DNA of 64,000 nt from Geojedonia sp051814705. GTDB lineage: Bacteria; Bacteroidota; Bacteroidia; Flavobacteriales; Flavobacteriaceae. The stretch is taken from positions 248,001-312,000 of the forward strand of contig JBPWQW010000004.1 of the NCBI GenBank assembly GCA_051814705.1, in the 5' to 3' direction. Below are positions 34,475 through 43,509 of the stretch, in pieces. Under the pieces are notes generated by a model. The model was not told where the DNA came from and searched no databases. It saw nothing but the letters and a program-made list of their open reading frames with translations. The translations under genes were made by a program, and so were the position numbers. Within the stretch, counting starts at the first letter, position 1; each line of letters opens with the position of its first letter.

Positions 34475-36958
34475 TTATATGAATCCACCACCACCTTCTT
34501 TTGTGTTGTCGTCTCTATCCTTACGGGCTTTGGCACGATATTTTCCACCACCAAAACGGTATGAAAAACTAATGTTCCAAGTATTGCTTTCCCAATTAAA
34601 TTCTACATTTTGTCTAAAAGGTCTGGTTCCAGATCCTTGAAATTTCATAGTGTTAAAAATATCGTTGTAGTTGAAGCTAAAGGTTCCTCTATCTTCAAGA
34701 AAATTAACCCTCATACCCAAGTTTACAAAATACATGGGGTCAATATCAAACTGTAAGGTTTTGTTCTCTCCTCTATAAAAACCAAAGGCCGTAAAACTAA
34801 AAGTTTTGTTGACTTTAAAATTATTGAACATTCTAAAATTCCAAGCTACATTATCGACTTCGGTCACTTCAGTTATAATATCATCGATCGTTGCCGTTTC
34901 AATAGGGGCATCCAAACGTTCTGAAATTCCTTTTTGGGTTTGGGAGTACAGGTCAAAACTAGAATTGATATTCCACCACTTTGTTGGCCTATAATTGCTG
35001 GATAGTTCTATACCGTAGGCCGAGGTGTTATCAAAGTTGTCGTGGGTCAAAATAATTCGTCCAGAGTTGACATCGGTTCGGTCCACAAATAGAGCTCTAT
35101 TAATTTCATCAGAAATCGCTCTATAAAAGACACCAGCAGTTATACTTCCTTTTTGGTCTTTTAAATTTCTGGTATAATTTACTTCTACAGAGTTAGTAAA
35201 TTGAGGTCTTAAATTAAGGTTACCAAATGACGAAATGAGTGGTGTACTCCATTCTTTAATTGGATTTACTTGTCCAATTCCTGGTCGATCCACTCTTCGG
35301 CTATAGCTAAATTGGTATGAATTTTTTTCAGAAGGCGAATAAGTAAAGAATGCCGATGGATAAAATTCGACATAATCATGGTTAAAGGAAATAGGTGTGA
35401 TCAAGCCAGTTCCAATTTCAGTTTCCAAAGCCAGAGCATCAACAGCTACACTTTCGGCACGAACTCCTATTTGATAAGTCCATTTTTCGAATTTTTTACT
35501 ATAGGTTGCATAGGCAGAATAGATGTCCCGAGTATAATCAAAATTAGTGTCAGGAGTTGGTCCTAAGTCTCCCATATCGTTATAGGATTGACCAGTAGAA
35601 GAGTAGTTTATGTCAGAATTGTACAATCTGGCCTCAAGGCCCAACTCTAATTTGGCCGCATCGGATAATGGGTTTACATAATCTAAATTAATCGTTGAAC
35701 TTTTCCTATCGGTGCTATTGATATCTTTGTAATCTGCTTGGGATCCCAATAGGAAATCGTAATCCACAGGACTCATATCGTCAAAAATATTATGGTCGAC
35801 TTCCAACTCTATATTATGACCTTCCTTGTTAAAATTTAATTTATAATCAAAGTTATATTGAGAGTTTGTGTTGTCACCATCGGCAATAAATCTTTGCCTT
35901 TGATTAAATGAAGAGTTATTATAAAATAACGCATCGGTTTGCCCTTCTGTGCTATTGGATGATGTGTTTTGGTTTGTGAAAAATGACATGGTGTTTTTGT
36001 CATTTAAATAAAAATCGACACCTATTTTGTAGAGATGAGATTGCCTTTTGTCAAGAAATTTAAAAAATTGTTCAGAGTTGTTATCGGGTCTAAAAACAAA
36101 TCCTACATTTCTATTTTTGGAGATATTATTACTATAACTTCCATAAAAATTAAATTTCCCGTTGCGGTAATTCATATTGGCCGAACTGTTGAATTTGGCT
36201 TCTCTTTCATGGCTTAACCCAACACTTAGATTACCATTAAAGCCTACCATTGTGTTTTTATGAAGGACAATATTAATGATACCACTCATTCCTTCAGGGT
36301 TATATTTGGCTGAAGGATTTGTAATTAGTTCAATGGATTTGATAGCTGTTGAAGGAATTTGCTTTAACAATTGGGCTGTTGGGATGTTGGATATTTTTCC
36401 ATCAACCATAACGCGAACATTTGAGTTTCCTCGTAGACTAATGTCTCCAGTTTGAGCGTCGACGCTAACAGATGGTACCCCCACCATAATATCAGAGGCC
36501 GTACCACTTGCCGCTAAATCTTTTCCAATAGTAATGACTTTTCTATCTACTTTTTGCTGAATGGTTGATACTTCGGCAACCACTGTAACTTCGTCAAGTC
36601 CAGCGGCTTGTTCCTCTAGTCCAATATTTCCTAAATCCACTTTGTAATTACCTTTGCCAATAATGACCTCTCGTATTACGGTCTTAAATCCAATATATTG
36701 GATGCTTACAAATTGTTTACCGTCTGGAATATTATCAATTTTAAATTCGCCTTGTTCGTCAGTAATTCCACCTGTCACGATATCACCCGACTCATTTTTG
36801 ATAACGACGTTTACATAAGGTAGTGGTGAGTTTAGACTTAAATCGAATACTTTACCAGTAATAGTGCCTTCTCTTTCAGCATCATTAATAATGGTTGAAG
36901 CTTGTGTATTTGTTATATAAAAAACTGATAGCAAGCATAATAAGAATAATTTTTTCAT
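34475..36958 (-). CDS. TonB-dependent receptor-like outer-membrane protein
   Basis: 827 residues with a signal peptide (LFLLCLLSVFYITNTQA). CarboxypepD_reg-like domain (GTITGKVFDLSLNSPLPYVNVVIKN...QGEFKIDNIPDG, about 30-115), then a plug (VSVDAQTGDISLRGNSNVRVMVDGKISN...IKSIELITNPSAKYNPEGMSGIINIVL) and a long 22-strand-type barrel (OMP_b-brl_3) ending FSYRFGGG. The usual terminal aromatic is followed by a charged tail, RAKARKDRDDNTKEGGGGFI. Likely a TonB-linked importer without a SusD partner; substrate unknown. Confidence 0.88.
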   Translation of the reverse strand: MKKLFLLCLLSVFYITNTQASTIINDAEREGTITGKVFDLSLNSPLPYVNVVIKNESGDIVTGGITDEQGEFKIDNIPDGKQFVSIQYIGFKTVIREVIIGKGNYKVDLGNIGLEEQAAGLDEVTVVAEVSTIQQKVDRKVITIGKDLAASGTASDIMVGVPSVSVDAQTGDISLRGNSNVRVMVDGKISNIPTAQLLKQIPSTAIKSIELITNPSAKYNPEGMSGIINIVLHKNTMVGFNGNLSVGLSHEREAKFNSSANMNYRNGKFNFYGSYSNNISKNRNVGFVFRPDNNSEQFFKFLDKRQSHLYKIGVDFYLNDKNTMSFFTNQNTSSNSTEGQTDALFYNNSSFNQRQRFIADGDNTNSQYNFDYKLNFNKEGHNIELEVDHNIFDDMSPVDYDFLLGSQADYKDINSTDRKSSTINLDYVNPLSDAAKLELGLEARLYNSDINYSSTGQSYNDMGDLGPTPDTNFDYTRDIYSAYATYSKKFEKWTYQIGVRAESVAVDALALETEIGTGLITPISFNHDYVEFYPSAFFTYSPSEKNSYQFSYSRRVDRPGIGQVNPIKEWSTPLISSFGNLNLRPQFTNSVEVNYTRNLKDQKGSITAGVFYRAISDEINRALFVDRTDVNSGRIILTHDNFDNTSAYGIELSSNYRPTKWWNINSSFDLYSQTQKGISERLDAPIETATIDDIITEVTEVDNVAWNFRMFNNFKVNKTFSFTAFGFYRGENKTLQFDIDPMYFVNLGMRVNFLEDRGTFSFNYNDIFNTMKFQGSGTRPFRQNVEFNWESNTWNISFSYRFGGGKYRAKARKDRDDNTKEGGGGFI

Positions 36959-37000
36959 TTTTTGATTGATTGATTAGTTAAATAGTTTGATTACTACATA

Positions 37001-37026
37001 GACGTCTACTTTTAGAATCTGTTACT
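37001..37026 (-). promoter_or_regulatory. Weak ECF-like promoter of the TonB-type gene
   Basis: Minus strand AGTAAC (37021-37026), 15 bases, ACGTC (37001-37005) then TATG, 42 bases before the ATG. Each box differs by one base from those at the sigma gene. Confidence 0.35.
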
Positions 37027-37106
37027 TCAATTAACACCTCTTAACATTATTTTAACATTTGAAAAGAAAGAAATTTGACTCTTAAGATTTGATGAAAATC
37101 AAGAAT

Positions 37107-37136
37107 ATTCTATCTATTAGGAAAATAGGATAGAAT
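37107..37136 (-). terminator. Hairpin after the symporter gene
   Basis: ATTCTATCTATT pairs with AATAGGATAGAAT (one bulge), 22 bases past the stop. No U-run follows, so terminator function is uncertain. Confidence 0.35.
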
Positions 37137-37158
37137 TTAAAGGAATTGTTATCGGATT

Positions 37159-38595
37159 TTATCGTCGTCGAATCAATAATAGGCCTAAAAAGGTCAGGAG
37201 TCCGTTAAGGATCAATATAAAAAAGCCAAACTCGAAGCCTAACCATTTGCTGCTGTTCACACTGATGATATAAGATAAAATTGGGGATAACACAGCAATT
37301 ATTGGTACCAGTTTGTCCTTTACCGACCATTTGGTAAACAGTCCAAAGGCGTATAAACCTAATAAAGGTCCATAAGTATAACCTGCAAAGACAAAAAGCT
37401 TAGCAATAACGCTTTCATCTTTAATAATGTATTTAAACGCTATGATAACAAATATAAGTACAAGAGAAATGAGAATATGAATTTGTTTTCTGACCCTAAC
37501 CTGTTTTTGTTCGTCATATTTTTTCTCAATATTCAGAATATCAATGCTAAAAGAGGTTGTTAATGCGGTTAGGGCGCTATCGGCACTACTATAAGCTGCA
37601 GCAATAAGCCCCAATAGGAAAAATACAAAAACTCCAATTCCTAAATGATTTTTTGCAAGAATAGGGAACAGGTCATCTTTATGAGCGTCAATACCGTTTT
37701 GTTGGGCATAAACAGTTAATAGTAAACCCAAACTCAAAAACACAAAATTCACTAGGGTCAAGACTATAGTAAACCAGAACATGTTTTTTTGTGCATCCTT
37801 AAGGGTTTTGCAGGTTAAGTTTTTTTGCATCATGTCTTGGTCCAATCCAGTCATGACTATGGCTATAAAAGCTCCAGAAATAAACTGCTTCCAAAAATAA
37901 TTTCCTGACTTAAAATCGTCAAAAAAGAAGGTTTTGGATAAATCACTGTCTAAAACATATCCCAATAGATTGCCACCACTTATGCCTAAATCTTCACTGA
38001 CATAATAAATGGCAACTCCAACCGAAACCAGCATAAAAAGAGTTTGTAACGTATCCGTCCAAACAATGGTTTTTATCCCAGATTTAAAGGTGTATAACCA
38101 TATGAGGAATACGGTAATGGTTACGGTTTGCCAAAATTGGATTCCCAATTCATCAAACAAAATAATTTGTAACACATTGGCTACCAAGTACAATCTAAAA
38201 CTAGCTCCAACCAACCTAGAAATTAAAAAGAAAGAGGCTCCCGTTTTATAAGAATAGTTGCCAAAGCGTTCTTCCAAATAGGTGTAAATAGAAGTTAAGT
38301 TTAGCTTATAATACAGCGGTAATAACACCGTGCCAATTACCAAATAGCCTAGGATATAACCCAAAACCACTTGCATATAGCTAAACTGTGAGGCTTCAAT
38401 CCAACCTGGAACAGAAATAAAAGTCACTCCAGATAGAGATGCTCCAATCATTCCAAAAGCGACCAAGTACCAAGGCGATTGTTTATTGGCCTTAAAAAAA
38501 GCGGCATTACTCGACTTTTTTCCAGTGAAATAGGAAATCAAAATTAATACACCAAAATAGGACGCAATGAGAAGAATAATTTGACTGGAATTCAT
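37159..38595 (-). CDS. Sodium:solute symporter family transporter
   Basis: 478 residues, about 13 membrane segments. SSS family features: the N-terminal LIASYFGVLILISYFTGKKS, the region AFGMIGASLSGVTFISVPGW in segments 1-2 (sodium and substrate site), RLVGASFRLYLVANVLQI, and GLIAAAYSSADSALTALTTSFSIDIL, where serines coordinate the second sodium. Substrate cannot be read from the sequence; the family transports sugars, amino acids, pantothenate or sialic acid. Monocistronic. Confidence 0.92.
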   Translation of the reverse strand: MNSSQIILLIASYFGVLILISYFTGKKSSNAAFFKANKQSPWYLVAFGMIGASLSGVTFISVPGWIEASQFSYMQVVLGYILGYLVIGTVLLPLYYKLNLTSIYTYLEERFGNYSYKTGASFFLISRLVGASFRLYLVANVLQIILFDELGIQFWQTVTITVFLIWLYTFKSGIKTIVWTDTLQTLFMLVSVGVAIYYVSEDLGISGGNLLGYVLDSDLSKTFFFDDFKSGNYFWKQFISGAFIAIVMTGLDQDMMQKNLTCKTLKDAQKNMFWFTIVLTLVNFVFLSLGLLLTVYAQQNGIDAHKDDLFPILAKNHLGIGVFVFFLLGLIAAAYSSADSALTALTTSFSIDILNIEKKYDEQKQVRVRKQIHILISLVLIFVIIAFKYIIKDESVIAKLFVFAGYTYGPLLGLYAFGLFTKWSVKDKLVPIIAVLSPILSYIISVNSSKWLGFEFGFFILILNGLLTFLGLLLIRRR

Positions 38596-38630
38596 AAAAA
38601 CTGGTTTCTAGTTTTCAAATTACACATATT

Positions 38631-38650
38631 AAATTCCAAATTCCAAATGA
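38631..38650 (+). repeat. Short 7-base-period array before recR
   Basis: AAATTCC twice in tandem, then AAATGAT. Only three units; listed because it matches the pattern of the longer arrays. Confidence 0.4.
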
Positions 38651-38705
38651 TGGTGGCTTAATTTAAAAGAGTGTGTTTAAATTAGTGAAATTCGTGTCTA
38701 AACCC

Positions 38706-38713
38706 TAAATTCG
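38706..38713 (+). promoter_or_regulatory. recR promoter -7 element
   Basis: TAAATTCG (TAnnTTTG with one change) ends 4 bases before the recR ATG, suggesting a nearly leaderless mRNA. Confidence 0.5.
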
Positions 38714-38717
38714 CGAC

Positions 38718-39335
38718 ATGGAGTTTTCATCTAAATTATTGGAAAAGGCAGTCTATGAAATGTCCTTGCTACCTGGAGTGGGCAAACGCACGGCTTTACG
38801 TCTGGTATTGCACTTATTAAGACAGCCTAATCATCAAACACTGGATTTGGCAGAGGCCTTGAGCAAGTTGAGGAAGGAGATAAAATTCTGTAAAAATTGT
38901 CATAATATCAGTGATTCAGAATTATGCGAAATATGCAAAAACCCCTATAGAAATGAGGAGATTGTTTGTGTGGTTGAAGATATCAGAGATGTCATGGCCA
39001 TTGAGAATACGAGTTCCTTTAAAGGATTGTATCATGTGTTGGGTGGCAAGATTTCACCAATGGATGGCATCGGCCCTAATGATTTAAATATTCAATCCTT
39101 GGTCGAAAAAGTAAAGCTCGGGAAAATAAAAGAACTTATTTTTGCATTGGGCTCAACTATGGAAGGGGATACCACCAATTTTTATATCTTTAAGCAAATT
39201 CAGAATTTTGAGGTTATAACCTCTACAATTGCTAGAGGCATTTCGGTAGGAAATGAGTTGGAATATACCGATGAAGTTACTCTTGGTAGAAGCATTATTA
39301 ACAGAATTCCTTTTGAAACCTCTTTAAAATCTTAA
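38718..39335 (+). CDS. recR: Recombination protein RecR
   Basis: 205 residues, full length. The N-terminal helix-hairpin-helix (LLPGVGKRTALRLVLHLL) binds DNA, a C4 zinc finger (CKNCHNISDSELCEICKNP) follows, then the Toprim domain (IVCVVEDIRDVMAIE, LIFALGSTMEGDTT). RecR acts with RecO and RecF to load RecA at gaps. The downstream glycosyltransferase begins 7 bases after the stop. Confidence 0.97.
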   Translation: MEFSSKLLEKAVYEMSLLPGVGKRTALRLVLHLLRQPNHQTLDLAEALSKLRKEIKFCKNCHNISDSELCEICKNPYRNEEIVCVVEDIRDVMAIENTSSFKGLYHVLGGKISPMDGIGPNDLNIQSLVEKVKLGKIKELIFALGSTMEGDTTNFYIFKQIQNFEVITSTIARGISVGNELEYTDEVTLGRSIINRIPFETSLKS

Positions 39336-39342
39336 TACTTTT

Positions 39343-40449
39343 TTGAAACTATCCGTCATCATATTAAATTATAATGTCCGCTATTTTTTGGAGCTCTGTT
39401 TAAAAAGTGTACAAGCTGCCACGGTAAACATCGAGGCCGAAATCATTGTAGTCGACAACCATTCTTCAGACGATAGCTGTGAAATGGTTAAATCTCTTTT
39501 TCCTCAAGTGGTTCTTATTGAAAACGATGTGAATTACGGCTTTTCTAAGGGAAACAACCAAGGGGTTAGCATGGCAAAAGGTGAGTATATTTGCATCTTA
39601 AATCCCGATATGGTTGTGTCGGAAGATACGTTTGATGCACTTTTAAATCTTGCGGAAACATCAGATAATTTTGGAATATTAGGCTGTAGATTGGTTGATG
39701 GCAGTGGAACTTTTCTACAGGAAAGTAAGCGGAATATCCCATTGCCTAAAATTGCATTAAAAAAATTACTGGGGTTTCCAAAAACATACTACGCGAATCA
39801 AGTCGGAGAATTTGAGACTGGTCGGGTTGAAATCCTTGTCGGGGCATTCATGTTGATGAAAAAAGTGATTTTTAACAAGGTGAACGGATTTGATGAAGAC
39901 TATTTTATGTATGGTGAAGATGTTGATTTGTCTTATAGGATTCACAAAATGGGGTATAAAAACTGGTATTATGGGGCTGTTACCAATATTCACTTTAAAG
40001 GTGAAAGCACCTTGAGAGATAAAAATTATACCAAACGGTTCTATAGTGCCATGCAAGTTTTTTATAAGAAGCATTTTAAGGGCAATATTGTGTTTGATGC
40101 CGTAGTTTGGATTGGTATATGGGCAGCTTATTTAATTAGAACACAACCTAAAACGATTAAAAATGAAGTAGAACAATACGTTTTGGTATCTAAAAATAAA
40201 CCGAATGAGCTTGAATCCGTATTGCTAAAACCAATTCAAGTATCGTCAGAAATTGTTGAAGTTAGAGAAAACACTGAAGTTATTTTGGATGCCAATATGC
40301 TTACTTATAAAGAGGTAATTGCCTATATATCAGATCCCAAAATCAATAACAAAGCAAAATTTAAGATTCTTCCTAAAAACTCTGATTTTTTAATAGGAAG
40401 TCATAGCTCTAAAAGTAGAGGGGAAGTCATAAAACTAAAAGGTAATTAA
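39343..40449 (+). CDS. Family 2 glycosyltransferase
   Basis: 368 residues. GT-A fold: IILNYNVRYFLELCLKSV at the start, then IIVVDNHSSDDSC, the DxD-like NPDMVV, the acceptor region ILVGAFMLMKKVIFNKVNGFDEDYFMYGEDVDLSYR with the likely catalytic ED, and a C-terminal extension of about 100 residues. This pattern is that of rhamnosyltransferase-like enzymes (WbbL type), so it probably adds a sugar to a surface polysaccharide. The start is TTG; no in-frame ATG lies between it and the recR stop 7 bases upstream. Confidence 0.9.
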   Translation: MKLSVIILNYNVRYFLELCLKSVQAATVNIEAEIIVVDNHSSDDSCEMVKSLFPQVVLIENDVNYGFSKGNNQGVSMAKGEYICILNPDMVVSEDTFDALLNLAETSDNFGILGCRLVDGSGTFLQESKRNIPLPKIALKKLLGFPKTYYANQVGEFETGRVEILVGAFMLMKKVIFNKVNGFDEDYFMYGEDVDLSYRIHKMGYKNWYYGAVTNIHFKGESTLRDKNYTKRFYSAMQVFYKKHFKGNIVFDAVVWIGIWAAYLIRTQPKTIKNEVEQYVLVSKNKPNELESVLLKPIQVSSEIVEVRENTEVILDANMLTYKEVIAYISDPKINNKAKFKILPKNSDFLIGSHSSKSRGEVIKLKGN

Positions 40450-40480
40450 AGAAGTTATAATAAAATAGATGGTTTTTTAT

Positions 40481-40488
40481 TAATTTTG
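40481..40488 (+). promoter_or_regulatory. -7 element of the E2 gene
   Basis: TAATTTTG, an exact TAnnTTTG match, 37 bases before the ATG. Confidence 0.5.
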
Positions 40489-40525
40489 CAAACAGAAACC
40501 GAAAAAACACCATTGCACTAGATAT

Positions 40526-41866
40526 ATGGCAAAATTTGAACTTAAACTCCCAAAAATGGGAGAGAGCGTTGCGGAAGCTACAATAACATCATGGTTAAAA
40601 AATGTTGGGGACTCTATTGATATGGACGAAGCCGTTTTGGAAATTGCTACAGATAAGGTCGATAGCGAAATACCAAGTGAGGTTGATGGTATCCTGATAG
40701 AGAAACTGTTTGATGTGGACGATGTTGTGAAAGTAGGGCAAACCATCGCCATCATTGAAACGAACGCTGTAGAAACTTCAAGTTCAACTGAACCTGAAAC
40801 AGAAACGATCCAACAAGAAGCCGTTGCAGAATCGGCATCAGTGGCTCAAGTCCAAAAAACTGTTGAGGTCGCCCAACAAGCTGTCGCATCAATAGCATCT
40901 TCTGGAGATCGTTTTTATTCCCCTTTGGTTAAAAATATAGCCAAACAAGAGGGCATTTCACAGGCCGAATTGGATACAATTCCTGGCACAGGTAAAGATC
41001 ATCGTGTTACAAAAAACGATATTCTGGCTTATTTGGATCAAAGAGCAACGCAACCTGTTGTCAAACCACAGCCCGTTCAAACTCAAGAGAGTCCAAAAGT
41101 TTCGCCTACCCAAATTAATGGATTGGATCAACCCAAAGTTGCTTCTGTTGTTAGTGGCGACGATGAAATTATTGAAATGACCAGAATGGGAAAACTCATT
41201 GCCCATCACATGGTTCAATCGGTTCAAACTTCAGCCCATGTACAAAGTTTTATTGAGGCCGATGTTACCAAAATATGGAATTGGCGCAATAAAGTAAAAG
41301 ATGAATTTTTAAAACGTGAAGGAGAAAATTTAACCTTTACGCCCATATTCATGGAAGCGGTTGCAAAAGCGCTTCGTGATTTCCCAATGATGAATATCTC
41401 TGTACAGGGAGACACTATAATTAAAAAGAAACATATCAATTTAGGTATGGCAACAGCATTACAGGATGGCAATTTAATTGTGCCTGTTATTAGAGATGCC
41501 GATCAGCTTAATCTAGTTGGCATGACTAAAAAAGTAAATGATTTGGCCAATCGCTCACGAATGAACCAATTAAAACCCGATGATATTCAGGGCGGAACTT
41601 ACACCGTTACCAATGTGGGTACTTTTGGTAGTATTATGGGAACGCCAATCATCAATCAGCCACAAGTAGGTATTTTGGCTCTTGGAGCCATTAGAAAAGT
41701 ACCTGCTGTTGTAGAGACTCCTGAAGGTGATTTTATTGGGATTCGGTATCGTATGTTTTTGTCGCATTCCTATGATCATCGCGTCGTAAACGGTGCGCTT
41801 GGTGGACAATTTGTAAAGGCGGTCAAGGAGTATTTGGAAGCTTGGGATAGCAAAAGAGAAATTTAG
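40526..41866 (+). CDS. 2-oxoacid dehydrogenase E2 (dihydrolipoamide acyltransferase)
   Basis: 446 residues. Lipoyl domain at about 1-80 with the lipoylated lysine in ATDKVDSEIPS, a Gln/Ala/Glu-rich linker, the peripheral subunit-binding domain (YSPLVKNIAKQEGISQAELDTIPGTGKDHRVTKNDILAYL, about 130-170), then the catalytic domain from about 215. The C-terminal active-site motif, normally HxxxDG, reads DHRVVNG. The order of domains fits branched-chain or pyruvate complexes; E1 and E3 genes are not adjacent. Confidence 0.92.
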   Translation: MAKFELKLPKMGESVAEATITSWLKNVGDSIDMDEAVLEIATDKVDSEIPSEVDGILIEKLFDVDDVVKVGQTIAIIETNAVETSSSTEPETETIQQEAVAESASVAQVQKTVEVAQQAVASIASSGDRFYSPLVKNIAKQEGISQAELDTIPGTGKDHRVTKNDILAYLDQRATQPVVKPQPVQTQESPKVSPTQINGLDQPKVASVVSGDDEIIEMTRMGKLIAHHMVQSVQTSAHVQSFIEADVTKIWNWRNKVKDEFLKREGENLTFTPIFMEAVAKALRDFPMMNISVQGDTIIKKKHINLGMATALQDGNLIVPVIRDADQLNLVGMTKKVNDLANRSRMNQLKPDDIQGGTYTVTNVGTFGSIMGTPIINQPQVGILALGAIRKVPAVVETPEGDFIGIRYRMFLSHSYDHRVVNGALGGQFVKAVKEYLEAWDSKREI

Positions 41867-41868
41867 TT

Positions 41869-41917
41869 GTCATTCCTGCGTTATCAGTAAGCGTAGTCGA
41901 ACTGAAAGGAGGAATCC
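41869..41917. repeat. REP-like element after the E2 gene
   Basis: GTCATTCCTGCG at one end and AGGAATCC at the other (ATTCCT 41872-41877 pairs with AGGAAT 41910-41915). The middle looks like a piece of another element (GTAGTCGAACTGAAAGG). Confidence 0.5.
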
Positions 41918-41936
41918 ATTTATAAATAAAAATCAC

Positions 41937-41968
41937 ACCTAATCATCAATATGGTTGGGTATTTTTTT
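41937..41968 (+). terminator. Terminator of the E2 gene
   Basis: ACCTAATCAT pairs with ATGGTTGGGT (two G-T pairs), CAAT loop, then a T-run. Confidence 0.78.
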
Positions 41969-42006
41969 CGTTTTGTAAAGGCATAAAGAGTGTCATGAAT
42001 TTAAAG

Positions 42007-42046
42007 CCAAGAACCAAGAATCAACAACTAACAACCAACAACAAAA
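42007..42046 (+). repeat. 7-base-period array before the exonuclease gene
   Basis: Five consecutive heptads, CCAAGAA twice, then TCAACAA, CTAACAA and CCAACAA, followed by five bases and the ATG. TCAACAA and CCAACAA recur in the array before ftsY. The array is nearly free of G. Confidence 0.75.
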
Positions 42047-42823
42047 ATGAAGCTTAATCTTTCAAGACCTATTTGCTTTTTCGATTTAGAAACCACTGGA
42101 ATCAATATCACTTCCGACAGAATCGTTGAAATTTCAATATTAAAAGTGTACCCAGAAGGTAAAGAGGAATCCAAAACATGGCTAGTAAACCCTGAAATGC
42201 CCATTCCAAAAGAAGTCACCGCAATCCATGGTATTTCCGATGCTGATGTAGCAGATCAACCAACATTCAATCAATTAGGCAAAGAAATCTATAACATGAT
42301 AAAAGATTCCGATTTGGGAGGTTTTAATTCCAATCGGTTTGATATCCCCTTGTTAGCAGAAGAAATGCTGCGTGCTGAAGTGGACTTTGATATGAAAAAC
42401 CGTTTGGCCGTCGATGTGCAAACCATCTTTCATAAAATGGAACAGCGTACTCTAAGTGCGGCCTATCAATTTTATTGTAATAAAAATTTGGACGATGCCC
42501 ATAGTGCAGCGGCAGATACACTTGCAACGTATGAAGTGTTAAAAGCACAACTTGCTAAATATACTGAACTGGAAAATAACACCAAATTTTTGGCGGAATT
42601 CAGTTCTCGTAAACAATTTGCCGACTTTGCAGGGTTTATTATTTTTAATAAAAAAGGAGAGGAATGTTTTTCATTTGGAAAGCACAAAAACAAAAGGGTA
42701 GAGGATGTGCTCAATGACGAGCCGGGGTATTTTGGCTGGTTACTCAATGCCGATTTTCCATTATATACCAAAAAAGTATTGACAGCCATAAAGTTAAGAG
42801 CATTTAATAATAAATTATCATAA
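42047..42823 (+). CDS. DnaQ-like 3'-5' exonuclease with DUF3820-like C-terminus
   Basis: 258 residues. DEDDh exonuclease: D13 and E15 in FFDLETTG, the ExoII region FNSNRFDIPLLAEE, and ExoIII DDAHSAAADTLATYEV with the general-base histidine. The C-terminal 50 residues (CFSFGKHKNKRVEDVLNDEPGYFGWLLNADFP) are the small GKxKxKxxxDV..YxxW domain seen in exonuclease X and DUF3820. It is probably a repair or proofreading exonuclease acting outside the replicative polymerase. Own transcription unit or weakly linked to the next gene. Confidence 0.9.
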   Translation: MKLNLSRPICFFDLETTGINITSDRIVEISILKVYPEGKEESKTWLVNPEMPIPKEVTAIHGISDADVADQPTFNQLGKEIYNMIKDSDLGGFNSNRFDIPLLAEEMLRAEVDFDMKNRLAVDVQTIFHKMEQRTLSAAYQFYCNKNLDDAHSAAADTLATYEVLKAQLAKYTELENNTKFLAEFSSRKQFADFAGFIIFNKKGEECFSFGKHKNKRVEDVLNDEPGYFGWLLNADFPLYTKKVLTAIKLRAFNNKLS

Positions 42824-42872
42824 AATCAAAAATAGACTATATACGTTAATGGTCTAATTTTCAAAAATAAAG

Positions 42873-42897
42873 TAGCCTAAAATCTAATAATCTAAAA
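42873..42897 (+). repeat. Weak 7/8-base repeat before the FAH-family gene
   Basis: CTAAAAT, CTAATAAT and CTAAAA in tandem run directly into the ATG. Period drifts between 7 and 8, so this is the weakest member of the set. Confidence 0.35.
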
Positions 42898-43509
42898 ATG
42901 AAGCTTATTTGTATTGGACGTAATTATACCGAGCACATCAAGGAGTTACAAAATGAAAAGCCTACAGATCCTGTGGTGTTTTTAAAAGCAGATTCATCTA
43001 TTTTAGCCAAAAAACAGCCGTTTTTCATCCCCGATTTTTCTAACGACATTCATTATGAAGTTGAAATATTGGTACGGATTATTAAAGTGGGTAAGCATAT
43101 CGATAAAAAATTTGCTAGCAAATATTATAATGAAATTGGATTGGGTATCGACTTTACCGCAAGGGATGTTCAAAGCCATTTAAAGAGTAAGGGCCTACCT
43201 TGGGAAAAGGCAAAATCCTTTGATGGTGCTGCTGTAATTGGTAATTGGATGCCAAAGAATGAATTAAAAGACACGGACAATATTAATTTTTCTTTAGAAA
43301 AAAATGGCAACGTGGTACAAAAAGGAAATACAAAGTATATGCTTTGGAAAATTGATGAAATTATCGAATATGTTTCAAAATATTTTACTTTAAAGATTGG
43401 AGATATTATATTTACGGGAACTCCTGCGGGAGTGGGCAGAGTTGAGCCCGAGGATATATTAATCGGACGTATAGAAGACAAGCAAATGCTATCAGTAACA
43501 ATAAAATAG
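42898..43509 (+). CDS. Fumarylacetoacetate hydrolase family protein
   Basis: 203 residues, the FAH domain alone. Start MKLICIGRNYTEHIKEL, metal-binding glutamates in HYEVEILVRI, then DFTARDVQSHLKSKGLPWEKAKSFDGAAVIG and the end GDIIFTGTPAGVGRVEPED. The family includes 2-keto-4-pentenoate hydratases, oxaloacetate decarboxylases and acylpyruvases (YcgM/FAHD1-like); length and motifs fit the acylpyruvase group best. The HPt gene starts on the very next base after the stop. Confidence 0.9.
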   Translation: MKLICIGRNYTEHIKELQNEKPTDPVVFLKADSSILAKKQPFFIPDFSNDIHYEVEILVRIIKVGKHIDKKFASKYYNEIGLGIDFTARDVQSHLKSKGLPWEKAKSFDGAAVIGNWMPKNELKDTDNINFSLEKNGNVVQKGNTKYMLWKIDEIIEYVSKYFTLKIGDIIFTGTPAGVGRVEPEDILIGRIEDKQMLSVTIK

